Of a stretch of 64,000 nucleotides of DNA, positions 25,034 to 34,215 are shown one piece after another. A model generated the notes under the pieces. That model was not told the DNA's origin, ran no database searches, and saw nothing but the letters and a program-made list of their open reading frames with translations. Numbering within the stretch: the first letter of the stretch is position 1; every line of letters begins with the position of its first letter. The DNA is from Polynucleobacter sp. JS-JIR-II-50 (GTDB lineage Bacteria; Pseudomonadota; Gammaproteobacteria; Burkholderiales; Burkholderiaceae): assembly GCF_018687895.1 (NCBI RefSeq), contig NZ_CP061307.1, positions 744,001-808,000 of the forward strand, in the 5' to 3' direction. The position numbers and the translations under genes are program-made.

Positions 25034-27172
25034 TTAAGCGAGTCCACCATGTCTTAGCAGGGCATCGATACTTGGCTCTCTACCCCTAAAGGCTTTAAAA
25101 GATTCAGCCGCAGGGCGGCTGCCACCAACCTCTAAAATCTCTTCACGATAACGAGTACCTGTTTTCTCATCCAAGACGCTGCCAGTGAGTTTTGCTGCTT
25201 CCTCAAAGGCTGAGTAGACATCAGCAGATAACACTTCCGCCCACTTATAGCTGTAATAGCCGGCTGCATAACCACCAGCAAAGATATGACTAAAGGTATT
25301 GATCCAACGAGAGATGGCTGGCTGTGGAATAACGTTGAATTGATCAGCAATCGCTCTGGAAAGGTCCAATACTGCGTGACCTTGAGCATTTTTCGTATCA
25401 AAGCTCGCATGTAAGCGCCAGTCGGTGAGAGACATCACGATCTGACGCAGAGTCATATAACCGTTCTGGAAATTCTTAGCAGCGAGGATCTTGTCAAATA
25501 ATTCACGTGGAAGAGGCTTGCCAGTTTCGGCATGTGCGGTCATCTTTTCTAGCACTTCCCACTCCCAGCAGAAGTTTTCCATAAACTGGCTCGGTAGCTC
25601 TACCGCATCCCATTCAACACCATTGATGCCTGAAACCCCTAAAGCGCTAACTTGAGTTAAAAGGTGGTGTAAACCATGGCCACTCTCATGAAAAAGGGTG
25701 ATGACATCATCATGAGTAATAGTAGGCTGACGCAACACACCATCGACCTTGACTGGCGGCGCAAAGTTGCAAACTAAATAAGCAACGGGCACTTGAATTT
25801 CACCATTAGGTAAAACTCTACGACCACGGGCATCATCCATCCAAGCCCCGCCACGCTTGCCAGGACGAGCATAGGGATCCAGGTAGAAGTAGGCCACGAT
25901 ATTACCCTTGGCATTTTTCACGGAAAAGGATTGCACATCGGTATGCCAAGTTGGCAAATTTGCCGCTTCAATCTTGACGCCAAACAGAGTCTGAATGACT
26001 TGGAAGAGACCATCTAGCACCTTTGGTAGAGGGAAGTATTGCTTGAGCTCATTTTCCGAAAAGGAATAGCGTGCTTGCTTCAATCTTTCGGATGCAAAAG
26101 CAACATCCCATGGCTCTAAGCCATCAGCAATAGATAGCTCGGTCTTGGCAAACTCAGATAGCTCTTGCCAATCTTTTAATGCAAATGGTTTTGCTTTCTG
26201 CGCGAAGTTGGTCAGGAAGGAGTCGACTTCATCAACACTGCTAGCCATCTTTGGAGCCAAACTCAGTGCGGCATAGTTTTTGAAGCCGAGCATACGAGCT
26301 TCCTCATCGCGCAGCCTTAACTGATCGAGCATATTTTGAGCGTTGTCCCAATCCAATTTTCCCTTGGCGTATTGAGGTGCAAGCTCTGAAGCTCGCGTGA
26401 CATAGGCCTCATACATCAAGCGACGCAGCGCCCGGTTTTCTGAATACTGCATAACGGGGTAATAAGAGGGGAAGTGCAGAGTAAAGGCCCAGCCCTGGAG
26501 GCTCTTCTGCTGGGCAGTATCTGCAGCAGCTGCAATGGCGTCCTCAGGCAACCCCACCAACTCAGCTTTATCAGTGATCAGATGAACAAAGCCATCGGTA
26601 GCATCTAGAACATGATCTGAAAAGGCTTTGCCTAAAGTTGCTTGCTCATCCTGAATTTGTGAAAAGCGGGGCTTGTCTGCTTCACTGAGTTCTGCTCCGC
26701 CCAGACGAAAATCTCGCAAGGAGTTTTCAATGACTTTCTTTTGAGCTGCACTTAATTTTGAAAAGTCAGGCGCTTTGCTGAGTTCTTTAAACTTTTTGTA
26801 TAGCTCTAAATTTTGACTAAGGCTTGAGAAGAAAGCAGTGACCTTAGGTAACATCTCGCCATAGGCAGCGCGCAATTCTGGGGTATCGGCAACGCTATTA
26901 AGATGAGATATCACACCCCAGGATCTACCAAAAAATTCAGTAGCATCTTCTAGCGGTTCGGCGAGAGCATCCCAAGTAGATGGAGTACTTGGATTGACTG
27001 CTATATCTACTGCATCTTGTGCATGCTTGAGTAAATACTCAATCGCAGGTGCAATATGCTCTGGCTGTACTTCTGAGTAAGCTGCAATGCCACGCCCAAA
27101 AGTCACTAGAGGGTTATTTTGTAATTCTGCGGGGAGAGTGCTGGAGAGGGGTGTAGATGCGGATATATTCAT
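25034..27172 (-). CDS. prlC: Oligopeptidase A (M3 family zinc metallopeptidase)
   Basis: Cytosolic zinc peptidase of 712 residues that degrades short peptides, including cleaved signal peptides. The M3 zinc site is visible as LFHESGHGLHHLL near residue 494, with the downstream Glu in GVEWDAVELPSQFMENFCWE. The family pattern YFYLDPYARPGKRGGAWMDD and the C-terminal FSHIFAGGYAAGYYSYKWAEVLS are present. Length matches E. coli OpdA (680 residues). It lies 52 bases downstream of folD on the same strand, a pairing seen in other Burkholderiales, and probably shares its transcript. Confidence 0.93.
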   Translation of the reverse strand: MNISASTPLSSTLPAELQNNPLVTFGRGIAAYSEVQPEHIAPAIEYLLKHAQDAVDIAVNPSTPSTWDALAEPLEDATEFFGRSWGVISHLNSVADTPELRAAYGEMLPKVTAFFSSLSQNLELYKKFKELSKAPDFSKLSAAQKKVIENSLRDFRLGGAELSEADKPRFSQIQDEQATLGKAFSDHVLDATDGFVHLITDKAELVGLPEDAIAAAADTAQQKSLQGWAFTLHFPSYYPVMQYSENRALRRLMYEAYVTRASELAPQYAKGKLDWDNAQNMLDQLRLRDEEARMLGFKNYAALSLAPKMASSVDEVDSFLTNFAQKAKPFALKDWQELSEFAKTELSIADGLEPWDVAFASERLKQARYSFSENELKQYFPLPKVLDGLFQVIQTLFGVKIEAANLPTWHTDVQSFSVKNAKGNIVAYFYLDPYARPGKRGGAWMDDARGRRVLPNGEIQVPVAYLVCNFAPPVKVDGVLRQPTITHDDVITLFHESGHGLHHLLTQVSALGVSGINGVEWDAVELPSQFMENFCWEWEVLEKMTAHAETGKPLPRELFDKILAAKNFQNGYMTLRQIVMSLTDWRLHASFDTKNAQGHAVLDLSRAIADQFNVIPQPAISRWINTFSHIFAGGYAAGYYSYKWAEVLSADVYSAFEEAAKLTGSVLDEKTGTRYREEILEVGGSRPAAESFKAFRGREPSIDALLRHGGLA

Positions 27173-27224
27173 CCCTCTAGCTTAATGGACTGGGAGCAAT
27201 TTTGCCAAAAGTCCCAGTAATTCC

Positions 27225-28079
27225 TTAATGCTTGGCGGCTTTTTCAGCGGCTTCTAAGGTATTCATTAAGAGCATTGTGATGGTCATCGGGCCCACACCA
27301 CCTGGAACCGGGGTAATCCAGCCAGCAACATACTTGGCAGTATCAAAATCTACGTCGCCACAGAGCTTGCCATCAGGCAGGCGATTAATACCTACGTCAA
27401 TGACAACGGCGCCGTTTTTCACCATGTCACCACTAATCATTTTGGGTTTGCCGGTGGCAACCACCAAAATGTCGGCATCCTTGGTGTGATGTGCCAAGTC
27501 ACGAGTCTTACTATTGCAAATGGTGACCGTTGCACCTGCTTGCAATAGCAGCATCGCCATTGGCTTACCCACAATATTGGAGGCGCCAACAATCACAGCG
27601 CGAGCACCGCGGATAGGATACTCAATGCTTTCAAGAATCTTCATGCATCCATAAGGAGTGCAAGGCTTGAACTCTGGTTGACCAACCATCAAGGCACCAG
27701 CATTTGCTACGTGAAAGCCATCCACATCTTTTTCTGGAGCAATTGCTTCTAATACGCGCTCAGAGGCAATGTGCTCTGGTAGCGGGAGTTGCACCAAGAT
27801 CCCGTGTATTGCAGGATCCGCATTGAGAGTGGCAATACGCGCGAGCAATTCTTCTTCGCCAAGTTCTGCGGAATAACGCTCTAAAACAGAGTGAAAGCCA
27901 ACGTCTTCGCAGACCTTTACTTTATTGCGAACATATACCGCGCTAGCGGGGTTGTCACCAACCACAATCACTGCTAAACCTGGTCTAGTGCCTTTGGCGG
28001 TGACGATTGCACCACGTGCAGCAATTTCCGTACGTAGTTTTTTAGAAAGGGCGTTACCGTCTAGTAATTGTGCTGGCAT
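27225..28079 (-). CDS. folD: Bifunctional methylene-THF dehydrogenase / methenyl-THF cyclohydrolase
   Basis: Folate enzyme (284 residues) interconverting 5,10-methylene-, 5,10-methenyl- and 10-formyl-tetrahydrofolate with NADP(H). It supplies one-carbon units for purines and formyl-Met. Conserved blocks: [26 protein letters not shown] (catalytic Lys), [40 protein letters not shown], and the Rossmann motif [19 protein letters not shown], ending [21 protein letters not shown]. It lies 14 bases downstream of the response regulator and upstream of prlC, so it may be carried on the same transcript as the kinase/regulator pair. Confidence 0.97.
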   Translation of the reverse strand: MPAQLLDGNALSKKLRTEIAARGAIVTAKGTRPGLAVIVVGDNPASAVYVRNKVKVCEDVGFHSVLERYSAELGEEELLARIATLNADPAIHGILVQLPLPEHIASERVLEAIAPEKDVDGFHVANAGALMVGQPEFKPCTPYGCMKILESIEYPIRGARAVIVGASNIVGKPMAMLLLQAGATVTICNSKTRDLAHHTKDADILVVATGKPKMISGDMVKNGAVVIDVGINRLPDGKLCGDVDFDTAKYVAGWITPVPGGVGPMTITMLLMNTLEAAEKAAKH

Positions 28080-28093
28080 AGAAAACTCTGGTA

Positions 28094-28741
28094 TTAATTA
28101 GGCTGGGGATCAGACAAGGCCAGACGGAGTAGGTCGGCAACCGTGTTGACGTTGAGCTTTTCCATGATGTTGGCACGGTGCGCCTCAACAGTCTTAATGG
28201 AAATGCCGAGATCATCAGCAATTTGTTTATTCAAGCGGCCCGCAACAATGCGTTCAAGAACTTGGCGCTCACGACCAGTTAACTTGCTGAGTAAGCTCTG
28301 GGTAATTTTTCGTTGACTCGCTTGTGAATAGTCGATACGCGCTTTAGCAAGCATGCGATCCACTAAACCACACAGATCATTTTCTTTAAAAGGCTTTTCA
28401 ATAAAGTCTACTGCGCCACGTTTCATAGTGGAAACAGCCATCGATACATCGCCATGACCAGTGATGAAAGCAACTGGCATTGGTAGGTTTTCGCTTGTTA
28501 GGCGTTCTTGCAATTCAAGGCCTGACATCCCAGGCATCCGCACATCCAAAATGGCGCAGGAGATGGTGGACTTATCGGTGCTTTGCAAAGACTGTAAGAA
28601 ACGTTCTGCGCTGGCATGGCATCGCACAACATAACCATTGCTTTCTAAGAGCCACGTAAGCGAATCTCTTACCGCTTCGTCATCATCCACTACATAGACA
28701 ACTTCAGCTTGGTTTGGTTTTGCGGTAGCGCTTAAGTTCAT
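28094..28741 (-). CDS. FixJ/NarL-type response regulator
   Basis: Two-domain regulator of 215 residues: receiver ([20 protein letters not shown], phospho-acceptor D66 in [13 protein letters not shown], then [14 protein letters not shown] and the Lys in [10 protein letters not shown]) and a LuxR-type helix-turn-helix ([43 protein letters not shown]). The layout and IEKPFKE signature resemble FixJ/TodT regulators. The ATG at 28741 is chosen because upstream codons would lie inside the end of the kinase gene and have no receiver homology. It starts 36 bases after the kinase stop and is its likely partner. The divergent aceE promoter with a dyad makes pyruvate dehydrogenase a candidate target (inference). 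Confidence 0.9.
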   Translation of the reverse strand: MNLSATAKPNQAEVVYVVDDDEAVRDSLTWLLESNGYVVRCHASAERFLQSLQSTDKSTISCAILDVRMPGMSGLELQERLTSENLPMPVAFITGHGDVSMAVSTMKRGAVDFIEKPFKENDLCGLVDRMLAKARIDYSQASQRKITQSLLSKLTGRERQVLERIVAGRLNKQIADDLGISIKTVEAHRANIMEKLNVNTVADLLRLALSDPQPN

Positions 28742-28776
28742 ATCAGTTCTCGCGTGATAAATCTTTAAATTCGAAG

Positions 28777-31299
28777 TTAAACAGCAGCCTTGGATCCAGG
28801 GGATTCCAGTGGTAGAAGTATTGTAAAGGTGCAGCCAGCCAGCTTGGTCTGTTCTGAGTCTTGGACATTGGTGGCCCAAAGCCTGCCATGGTGAGATTCA
28901 ATAATGGAGCGGCAAATATTGAGCCCCATACCCATTCCATCGGACTTCGTACTGAAAAACGGCTCAAATATGCGTTCCAGGACGTTTTCCGAGATTCCGC
29001 CCCCAGCATCGGTAACCTGGATTCTGAGCATGGCTGGGAAGATGCTGGTGTCCAAATCTGCGCTAATCCGAACTGGCGGCGCTGACCAACGGGAGGAAAG
29101 GGGGTAAGCCTCGCGGACACTATCCAAGGCGTTTTTCAGAAGATTGACCACTACCTGCAGGATTAAGACGGGATCCAGATTAACTACGGGCAGATTTTCA
29201 GCAATTTCCGAGTTAATAACTAAGCGATGGCGATGAGCCTCAATTTCAACCAAGCCAACTGCATCATTAATAATTTCAGCAATGTTTGCCGCTTTACGTT
29301 GAGGCTCACTGCGTTTTACAAAACCTCGAATGCGCTGAATGATGGTGCCAGCACGATGGGCTTGGTCAGAAGCTTTTTCTAGAGCCGGCAAAATTTCTTT
29401 GGTTAGGGCAGGATCTAGGTGCCCATCTAAACGCTTAGCAACGCCCATACAGTAGTTTGATATAGCTGAAAGAGGTTGATTCAGCTCATGGGCCAAAGAA
29501 GATGCCATTTCACCCATCGTAGTGAGACGACTGGTGAACTGCATACGCTCTTGTTGTTGCAGGGCTAGATCATCTGCTTCTTTGCGAGCAGTGATGTCAG
29601 TGGCGATCAATAGCTGTGCAAGATGTCCATCTACCCACGGGATGTAACGACGCCTAACTTCAAACCACTGATTATTGTCATCACCTAGCTGAACCTCTTC
29701 GGACTCGGATTCTTGATATAAGAATGATGTTGGAATTCCGGGAGGGGAATCCTCAAGATCTTCAGCAATATCTCGCATCGTCGTGTTGTTAGTATCGCTC
29801 CCCGCCAATTGGAAGTGACCCCGAGAATCATCACCAAAGCGCTCCCGGTAAAAACGATTAGCAAATAGCAGGGCGTTGGTCTCTAGGGAGACCACCGACA
29901 CAGCGGCGTCTAGACTTTCTAGAACAGTGGTAAAGCGATCTTGAGAAGCAGCTAATTCTTCGCGAATCTTCTTAGGTTCAGAAATATCAATTAATGAGGT
30001 AACCCAACCAGTCTGCTTACCTTTTTCATTAACTAGTGGTGCAATAAAGGTGCGTGTCTGTATTAGGCTGCCATCTCGTTTTAAGATGACCCCTTCGATT
30101 CCGCTCCTCATCACAACGCTGATATCGGATTTCATAGCCCGATTCATTTTCTCAACAAGTTCATCTCTTCTGCTGTCTGGCCAGAATGGAAATGGCGGAG
30201 TGAGTCCTATTAACTCTTCTGATGTCCAGCCTGTCATTTCGCAAAAGGCTCTATTCACATAAGTAATGCGCTTTTGCATGTCATGCGCACGAATACCCAC
30301 GGGGGTGGAATCTTCCATTGCATTACGAAAACTGGTTTCTTTGCGTAAACTTGCTTCGGCTTCTTGACGCACTTGCATTTGCTTCAGTACAGACCAAAGA
30401 CTCCAAACTACGAATGCGCTTAATCCAATCACCACGCCAATCAACATCCTAAAGGTGAGATTGGTTGGCGGAGGGTAGGTGTCAATGCGTAAATTAATAT
30501 TGGGGCTTAAGACCCCAATGTCTAAACTCGTCTGATTGCTAAAGGCTCTTTTGGGAGTATCTCTATCGGAGGAGATGCCCAATACTCTTTCATTGTCGGT
30601 AAGCAAGGTAAAGCGGTAGTGGGATTTCAGTTCGCTGGGCAGGGCATCCAGTATTCCTTGAGTCGTATAGAGAGCCGCCAAGAATCCAACAACTTCGCCG
30701 CCAACGATATTAGGCACCACTTGCCACAGAACAATTTTTCTATCTGAGGAAATCGGCGCATCACCGGGTAGGTTTAACGAAATAAACTGACTAAAAGCTG
30801 CTCGACTAGTTACTCGGCTAAGCTCAATAGTTGATGCAAGGCTGGAATTAATGAGTTGATCATTTTGAGTTTTGCTAATCCAATCCGATTTATTACTTTC
30901 GGCGGGAGCTACCCATAGCCGCTGATTTTGATTATTTAGCCAAATGATTTTGACGATCTCATGGTTATTTAAAACGAGATCTTCTGCTTGCTCACGCGCA
31001 ATTTGTTTGAGCTTCAATTGATCTTCGCTTGCAGCCACTTCTCGATTAATCGTAGTTAATGCATCAAGGTTACTAGCGAAACGAGATTGAATACGCTGCT
31101 TGGCAAATGAAAGCTCTCTAAATAGGGCGGCCTCTTGCTGATTCTTTTCTTGTAAATGCAGCGTTCCCAAAATAATGCCCATGACCGCAGTAAACAGAAC
31201 AATGGCTAAAAGTGGGGTGTAAACAATCCTAAACCCGCGTATTTTGCGGAGCCACCTAAGGGGGCTAAGGACGAGGCTGGAAAATGCTGTTTTTCTCAT
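28777..31299 (-). CDS. FixL-like PAS sensor histidine kinase with periplasmic sensor domain
   Basis: Inner-membrane kinase of 840 residues. TM1 is at about residues 26-47 (VYTPLLAIVLFTAVMGIILGT). A periplasmic sensor domain of about 235 residues follows, then TM2 at about 285-305. Two PAS domains come next (SFRNAMEDSTPVGIRAHDMQK; FTTVLESLDAAVSVVSLETN), the first with a PAC tail, and possibly a third PAS-like stretch. The kinase core has H-box GEMASSLAHELNQPLSAISNY (His near 604) and ATPase motifs GGGISENVLERIFEPFFSTK and GMGMGLNICRSI. The ELNQPL signature places it in the FixL/DctB/TodS-like group. No heme-binding PAS signature is evident. It lies divergent from aceE and immediately upstream of its response regulator; the ligand is unknown. 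Confidence 0.9.
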   Translation of the reverse strand: MRKTAFSSLVLSPLRWLRKIRGFRIVYTPLLAIVLFTAVMGIILGTLHLQEKNQQEAALFRELSFAKQRIQSRFASNLDALTTINREVAASEDQLKLKQIAREQAEDLVLNNHEIVKIIWLNNQNQRLWVAPAESNKSDWISKTQNDQLINSSLASTIELSRVTSRAAFSQFISLNLPGDAPISSDRKIVLWQVVPNIVGGEVVGFLAALYTTQGILDALPSELKSHYRFTLLTDNERVLGISSDRDTPKRAFSNQTSLDIGVLSPNINLRIDTYPPPTNLTFRMLIGVVIGLSAFVVWSLWSVLKQMQVRQEAEASLRKETSFRNAMEDSTPVGIRAHDMQKRITYVNRAFCEMTGWTSEELIGLTPPFPFWPDSRRDELVEKMNRAMKSDISVVMRSGIEGVILKRDGSLIQTRTFIAPLVNEKGKQTGWVTSLIDISEPKKIREELAASQDRFTTVLESLDAAVSVVSLETNALLFANRFYRERFGDDSRGHFQLAGSDTNNTTMRDIAEDLEDSPPGIPTSFLYQESESEEVQLGDDNNQWFEVRRRYIPWVDGHLAQLLIATDITARKEADDLALQQQERMQFTSRLTTMGEMASSLAHELNQPLSAISNYCMGVAKRLDGHLDPALTKEILPALEKASDQAHRAGTIIQRIRGFVKRSEPQRKAANIAEIINDAVGLVEIEAHRHRLVINSEIAENLPVVNLDPVLILQVVVNLLKNALDSVREAYPLSSRWSAPPVRISADLDTSIFPAMLRIQVTDAGGGISENVLERIFEPFFSTKSDGMGMGLNICRSIIESHHGRLWATNVQDSEQTKLAGCTFTILLPLESPGSKAAV

Positions 31300-31385
31300 G
31301 AATACAAAGCATTTTGCCTTATTTGCCCTTCCAAATAGCCAATTCTGCCTGTTTTATAGCTTCTTATTTGCGCCGCAATAAAATA

Positions 31386-31416
31386 CCACATTATGAGAAA
31401 TACTATCATTATGTGG
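31386..31416. promoter_or_regulatory. Imperfect dyad upstream of aceE, candidate regulator-binding site
   Basis: CCACATTATGA-N9-TCATTATGTGG: 11-bp arms with a single mismatch. The centre (31401) lies about 59 bases upstream of the predicted aceE transcription start and 102 bases from the kinase start. The position suits an activator binding just upstream of RNA polymerase. Confidence 0.5.
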
Positions 31417-31424
31417 AAAATTGC

Positions 31425-31453
31425 TTGTTTACACCCATATACCTTCCTAGAAT
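31425..31453 (+). promoter_or_regulatory. Predicted sigma70 promoter of the pyruvate dehydrogenase operon
   Basis: TTGTTT (-35) and TAGAAT (-10) are separated by exactly 17 bases, giving 9 of 12 matches to TTGACA/TATAAT. Transcription would begin near 31460, leaving a leader of about 44 bases before the aceE ATG. Confidence 0.6.
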
Positions 31454-31503
31454 GTTGGCTATAGAGTTGATGACAAATTAAGCACTATTTAATGGAGACA
31501 AAA

Positions 31504-34200
31504 ATGGCAGCAGTTCCAGACCAGGTATTAGGTAAACAGAACACTCAGGATGTGGATCCTGGCGAGACTCAGGAATGGTTACAAGCGCTCGATGGCGTGA
31601 TTCGTAACGAAGGTCCTGAAAGAGCTGCCTATCTCATCGATCAACAAATTTCTCATGCTCGTGTAAATGGAGTGGTGCAGCCATTCCATGCCGAGACTCC
31701 ATATATCAATACTATTCCTGTTGAAAATCAAGCACGCTTGCCTGGCGATCAAAATGTGGAACATCGCATTCGTTCATACACGCGTTGGAATGCCATGGCG
31801 ATGGTGCTGCGTGCGAACAAAGACACGAACGTTGGTGGACACATTTCATCATTCCAGTCAGCGGCTACTTTGTATGACGTTGGCTTCAACCATTTCTGGC
31901 ACGCACCGTCCCCTGAGAATGGTGGCGATTTAATCTTTGTGCAAGGACACTCAGCGCCAGGTGTTTATGCACGTGCCTATATGTTGGGCCGTCTCGAAGA
32001 AGGTCAGCTCAATAACTTCCGTCAGGAAGTTGGCGGCAAAGGTATCTCTAGCTATCCACATCCTTGGTTGATGCCAGACTTCTGGCAGTTCCCAACGGTA
32101 TCGATGGGCTTAGGCCCGATCATGGCGATTTATCAAGCGCGCTTTATGAAGTACCTAACAGACCGTGGCTTCATTCAAGAGCAAGGCCGTAAAGTTTGGG
32201 CATTCTTGGGCGATGGTGAAACCGACGAACCAGAATCCTTGGGCGCGATTGGTATGGCCGGTCGTGAAAAACTCGATAATCTGATTTTCGTAATTAACTG
32301 TAATTTGCAACGTCTAGACGGACCAGTGCGCGGCAACGGTAGCATTATTCAAGAGCTTGAGAGTGAGTTCCGCGGTGCCGGCTGGAATGTGATCAAAGTA
32401 GTGTGGGGCGGTCAGTGGGACGCTCTCTTTGCGCGCGATAAAAAAGGCATCCTGATGCAGCGCTTAGGTGAGATCGTTGACGGCCAGTATCAGACTATGA
32501 AGTCTAAGAACGGTAGCTACGTTCGCGAGATCGTTTTCAATACTCCAGAATTAAAGGCTTTAGTAAGCGACTGGAGTGATGATGAAATTTGGCAACTGAA
32601 TCGCGGTGGCCATGATCCACATAAAGTTTATGCGGCATTCCATGCGGCGGTAAATCACAAGAATCAACCTACAGTAATCCTAGCCCACACCATTAAAGGT
32701 TATGGCATGGGTGGCTCAGGTGAGGCGATGAACATTGCCCACCAAGCGAAGAAGATGAACGATGATGACGTACGTCGCTTCCGCGATCGCTTTGAGATTC
32801 CCGTTAAAGATGAAGAGTTAGATGAAATGCCTTTGGTCAAGTTTGCCGAAGGTAGCCCTGAATTGGAGTACATGAAGGCGCGCCGTCAAGAGTTGGGTGG
32901 TTACTTGCCGCAACGTCGCACCAAAGCGGAGAGCTTGCCAGTTCCCGCTTTAGATGTATTTGCTCCATTGCTTGAGGCAACTACAGAAGGTCGTGAGATT
33001 TCTACAACCATGGCGTTTGTACGTATTCTCAATACAGTAGTGCGCGATAAGGTTTTGGGTAAGCGGGTAGTACCGATTGTTCCAGACGAGTCCCGCACCT
33101 TTGGTATGGAAGGCATGTTCCGTCAATTAGGAATCTGGAATCAATTAGGACAACTTTACACACCAGAAGATCACGATCAATTGATGTTCTATAAAGAGGA
33201 CAAGACAGGTCAAATTCTGCAAGAGGGTATTAACGAGGCTGGTGGTATGTGCGACTGGATCGCCGCCGCAACTTCTTACTCTACCCATGGCGTACCGATG
33301 TTGCCTTTCTATATCTTTTACTCCATGTTTGGATTCCAGCGTATCGGTGACTTAGCTTGGGCCGCAGGGGATATGCGTAGCCGTGGTTTCTTGCTAGGTG
33401 GTACAGCTGGTAGAACTACCTTGAACGGCGAAGGCTTGCAGCACGAAGATGGCCATAGTCATTTGTGGAGTGGTGCGGTTCCCAACTGCATCAGCTATGA
33501 CCCAACCTTCTCATTTGAATTGGCTGTAGTGATTCAGGATGGTATGCGTCGTATGTTGGAAGTTCAGGAAGATGTTTACTACTACGTTACTTTGATGAAT
33601 GAAAACTATTCACACCCAGCAATGCCTAAGGGTGCGGAGAAAGACATCATCAAGGGCATGTATAAGCTCAAGTCCGTTGGTGACGACAAAGCAAAACTAC
33701 GTGTACAACTCTTAGGTTCTGGAACTATCTTCCGTGAAGTGATTGAAGCTGCGGAGATTCTGCATAAAGACTGGGGTGTTGCCTCTGACTTATGGGGTTG
33801 CCCAAGCTTTACTGAGTTAGGCCGTGATTGGACTGCGGTTCACCGTAGCAATCTGTTGAACCCAACTGCTGCACCCGCCTTATCTCATGTGGAGAAGTGC
33901 CTAAAAGATACTTCAGGCCCAATCGTTGCAGCTACTGACTATGTTCGTTTATTTGCTGAGCAGATTCGTCCAGCAATTCAGCATATGGGTCGCCGTTATG
34001 AGGTATTGGGTACTGATGGCTTTGGACGTTCTGACACTCGTGAAAAACTCCGTGACTTCTTTGAAGTAGATCGTCGCTGGGTCGTTCTTACTGCCCTGAG
34101 ATCTTTGGTTGATGCTGGTCAGCTTGATCGCTCTAAGTTGGCTGAGGCGATTAAGAAGTACAACATCGACACTACTAAACCAAACCCAATGACGGTTTGA
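31504..34200 (+). CDS. aceE: Pyruvate dehydrogenase E1 component (homodimeric type)
   Basis: Thiamine-diphosphate-dependent subunit of 898 residues that decarboxylates pyruvate and acetylates the lipoyl groups of AceF in the cytosolic PDH complex. It shows the homodimeric E1 pattern of gamma- and betaproteobacteria: HISSFQSAATLYDVGFNHFW, QGHSAPGVYARAYMLG, the thiamine-diphosphate motif FLGDGETDEPES...NLIFVINCNLQ, and the C-terminal VLGTDGFGRSDTREKLRDFF. The ATG at 31504 has a GGAG ribosome-binding site 6 bases upstream, so the in-frame ATG 12 bases earlier is unlikely to be used. It is first gene of an operon with aceF (15-base gap) and lpd, behind a predicted sigma70 promoter and an upstream dyad. 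Confidence 0.97.
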   Translation: MAAVPDQVLGKQNTQDVDPGETQEWLQALDGVIRNEGPERAAYLIDQQISHARVNGVVQPFHAETPYINTIPVENQARLPGDQNVEHRIRSYTRWNAMAMVLRANKDTNVGGHISSFQSAATLYDVGFNHFWHAPSPENGGDLIFVQGHSAPGVYARAYMLGRLEEGQLNNFRQEVGGKGISSYPHPWLMPDFWQFPTVSMGLGPIMAIYQARFMKYLTDRGFIQEQGRKVWAFLGDGETDEPESLGAIGMAGREKLDNLIFVINCNLQRLDGPVRGNGSIIQELESEFRGAGWNVIKVVWGGQWDALFARDKKGILMQRLGEIVDGQYQTMKSKNGSYVREIVFNTPELKALVSDWSDDEIWQLNRGGHDPHKVYAAFHAAVNHKNQPTVILAHTIKGYGMGGSGEAMNIAHQAKKMNDDDVRRFRDRFEIPVKDEELDEMPLVKFAEGSPELEYMKARRQELGGYLPQRRTKAESLPVPALDVFAPLLEATTEGREISTTMAFVRILNTVVRDKVLGKRVVPIVPDESRTFGMEGMFRQLGIWNQLGQLYTPEDHDQLMFYKEDKTGQILQEGINEAGGMCDWIAAATSYSTHGVPMLPFYIFYSMFGFQRIGDLAWAAGDMRSRGFLLGGTAGRTTLNGEGLQHEDGHSHLWSGAVPNCISYDPTFSFELAVVIQDGMRRMLEVQEDVYYYVTLMNENYSHPAMPKGAEKDIIKGMYKLKSVGDDKAKLRVQLLGSGTIFREVIEAAEILHKDWGVASDLWGCPSFTELGRDWTAVHRSNLLNPTAAPALSHVEKCLKDTSGPIVAATDYVRLFAEQIRPAIQHMGRRYEVLGTDGFGRSDTREKLRDFFEVDRRWVVLTALRSLVDAGQLDRSKLAEAIKKYNIDTTKPNPMTV

Positions 34201-34215
34201 TAAGAGACAAATACT

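Noticed and set aside
28743..28879. N-terminal extension of the FixJ-like regulator
   Set aside because: The extra 46 codons overlap the end of the kinase gene and have no receiver homology; ATG 28741 gives a standard-length regulator.
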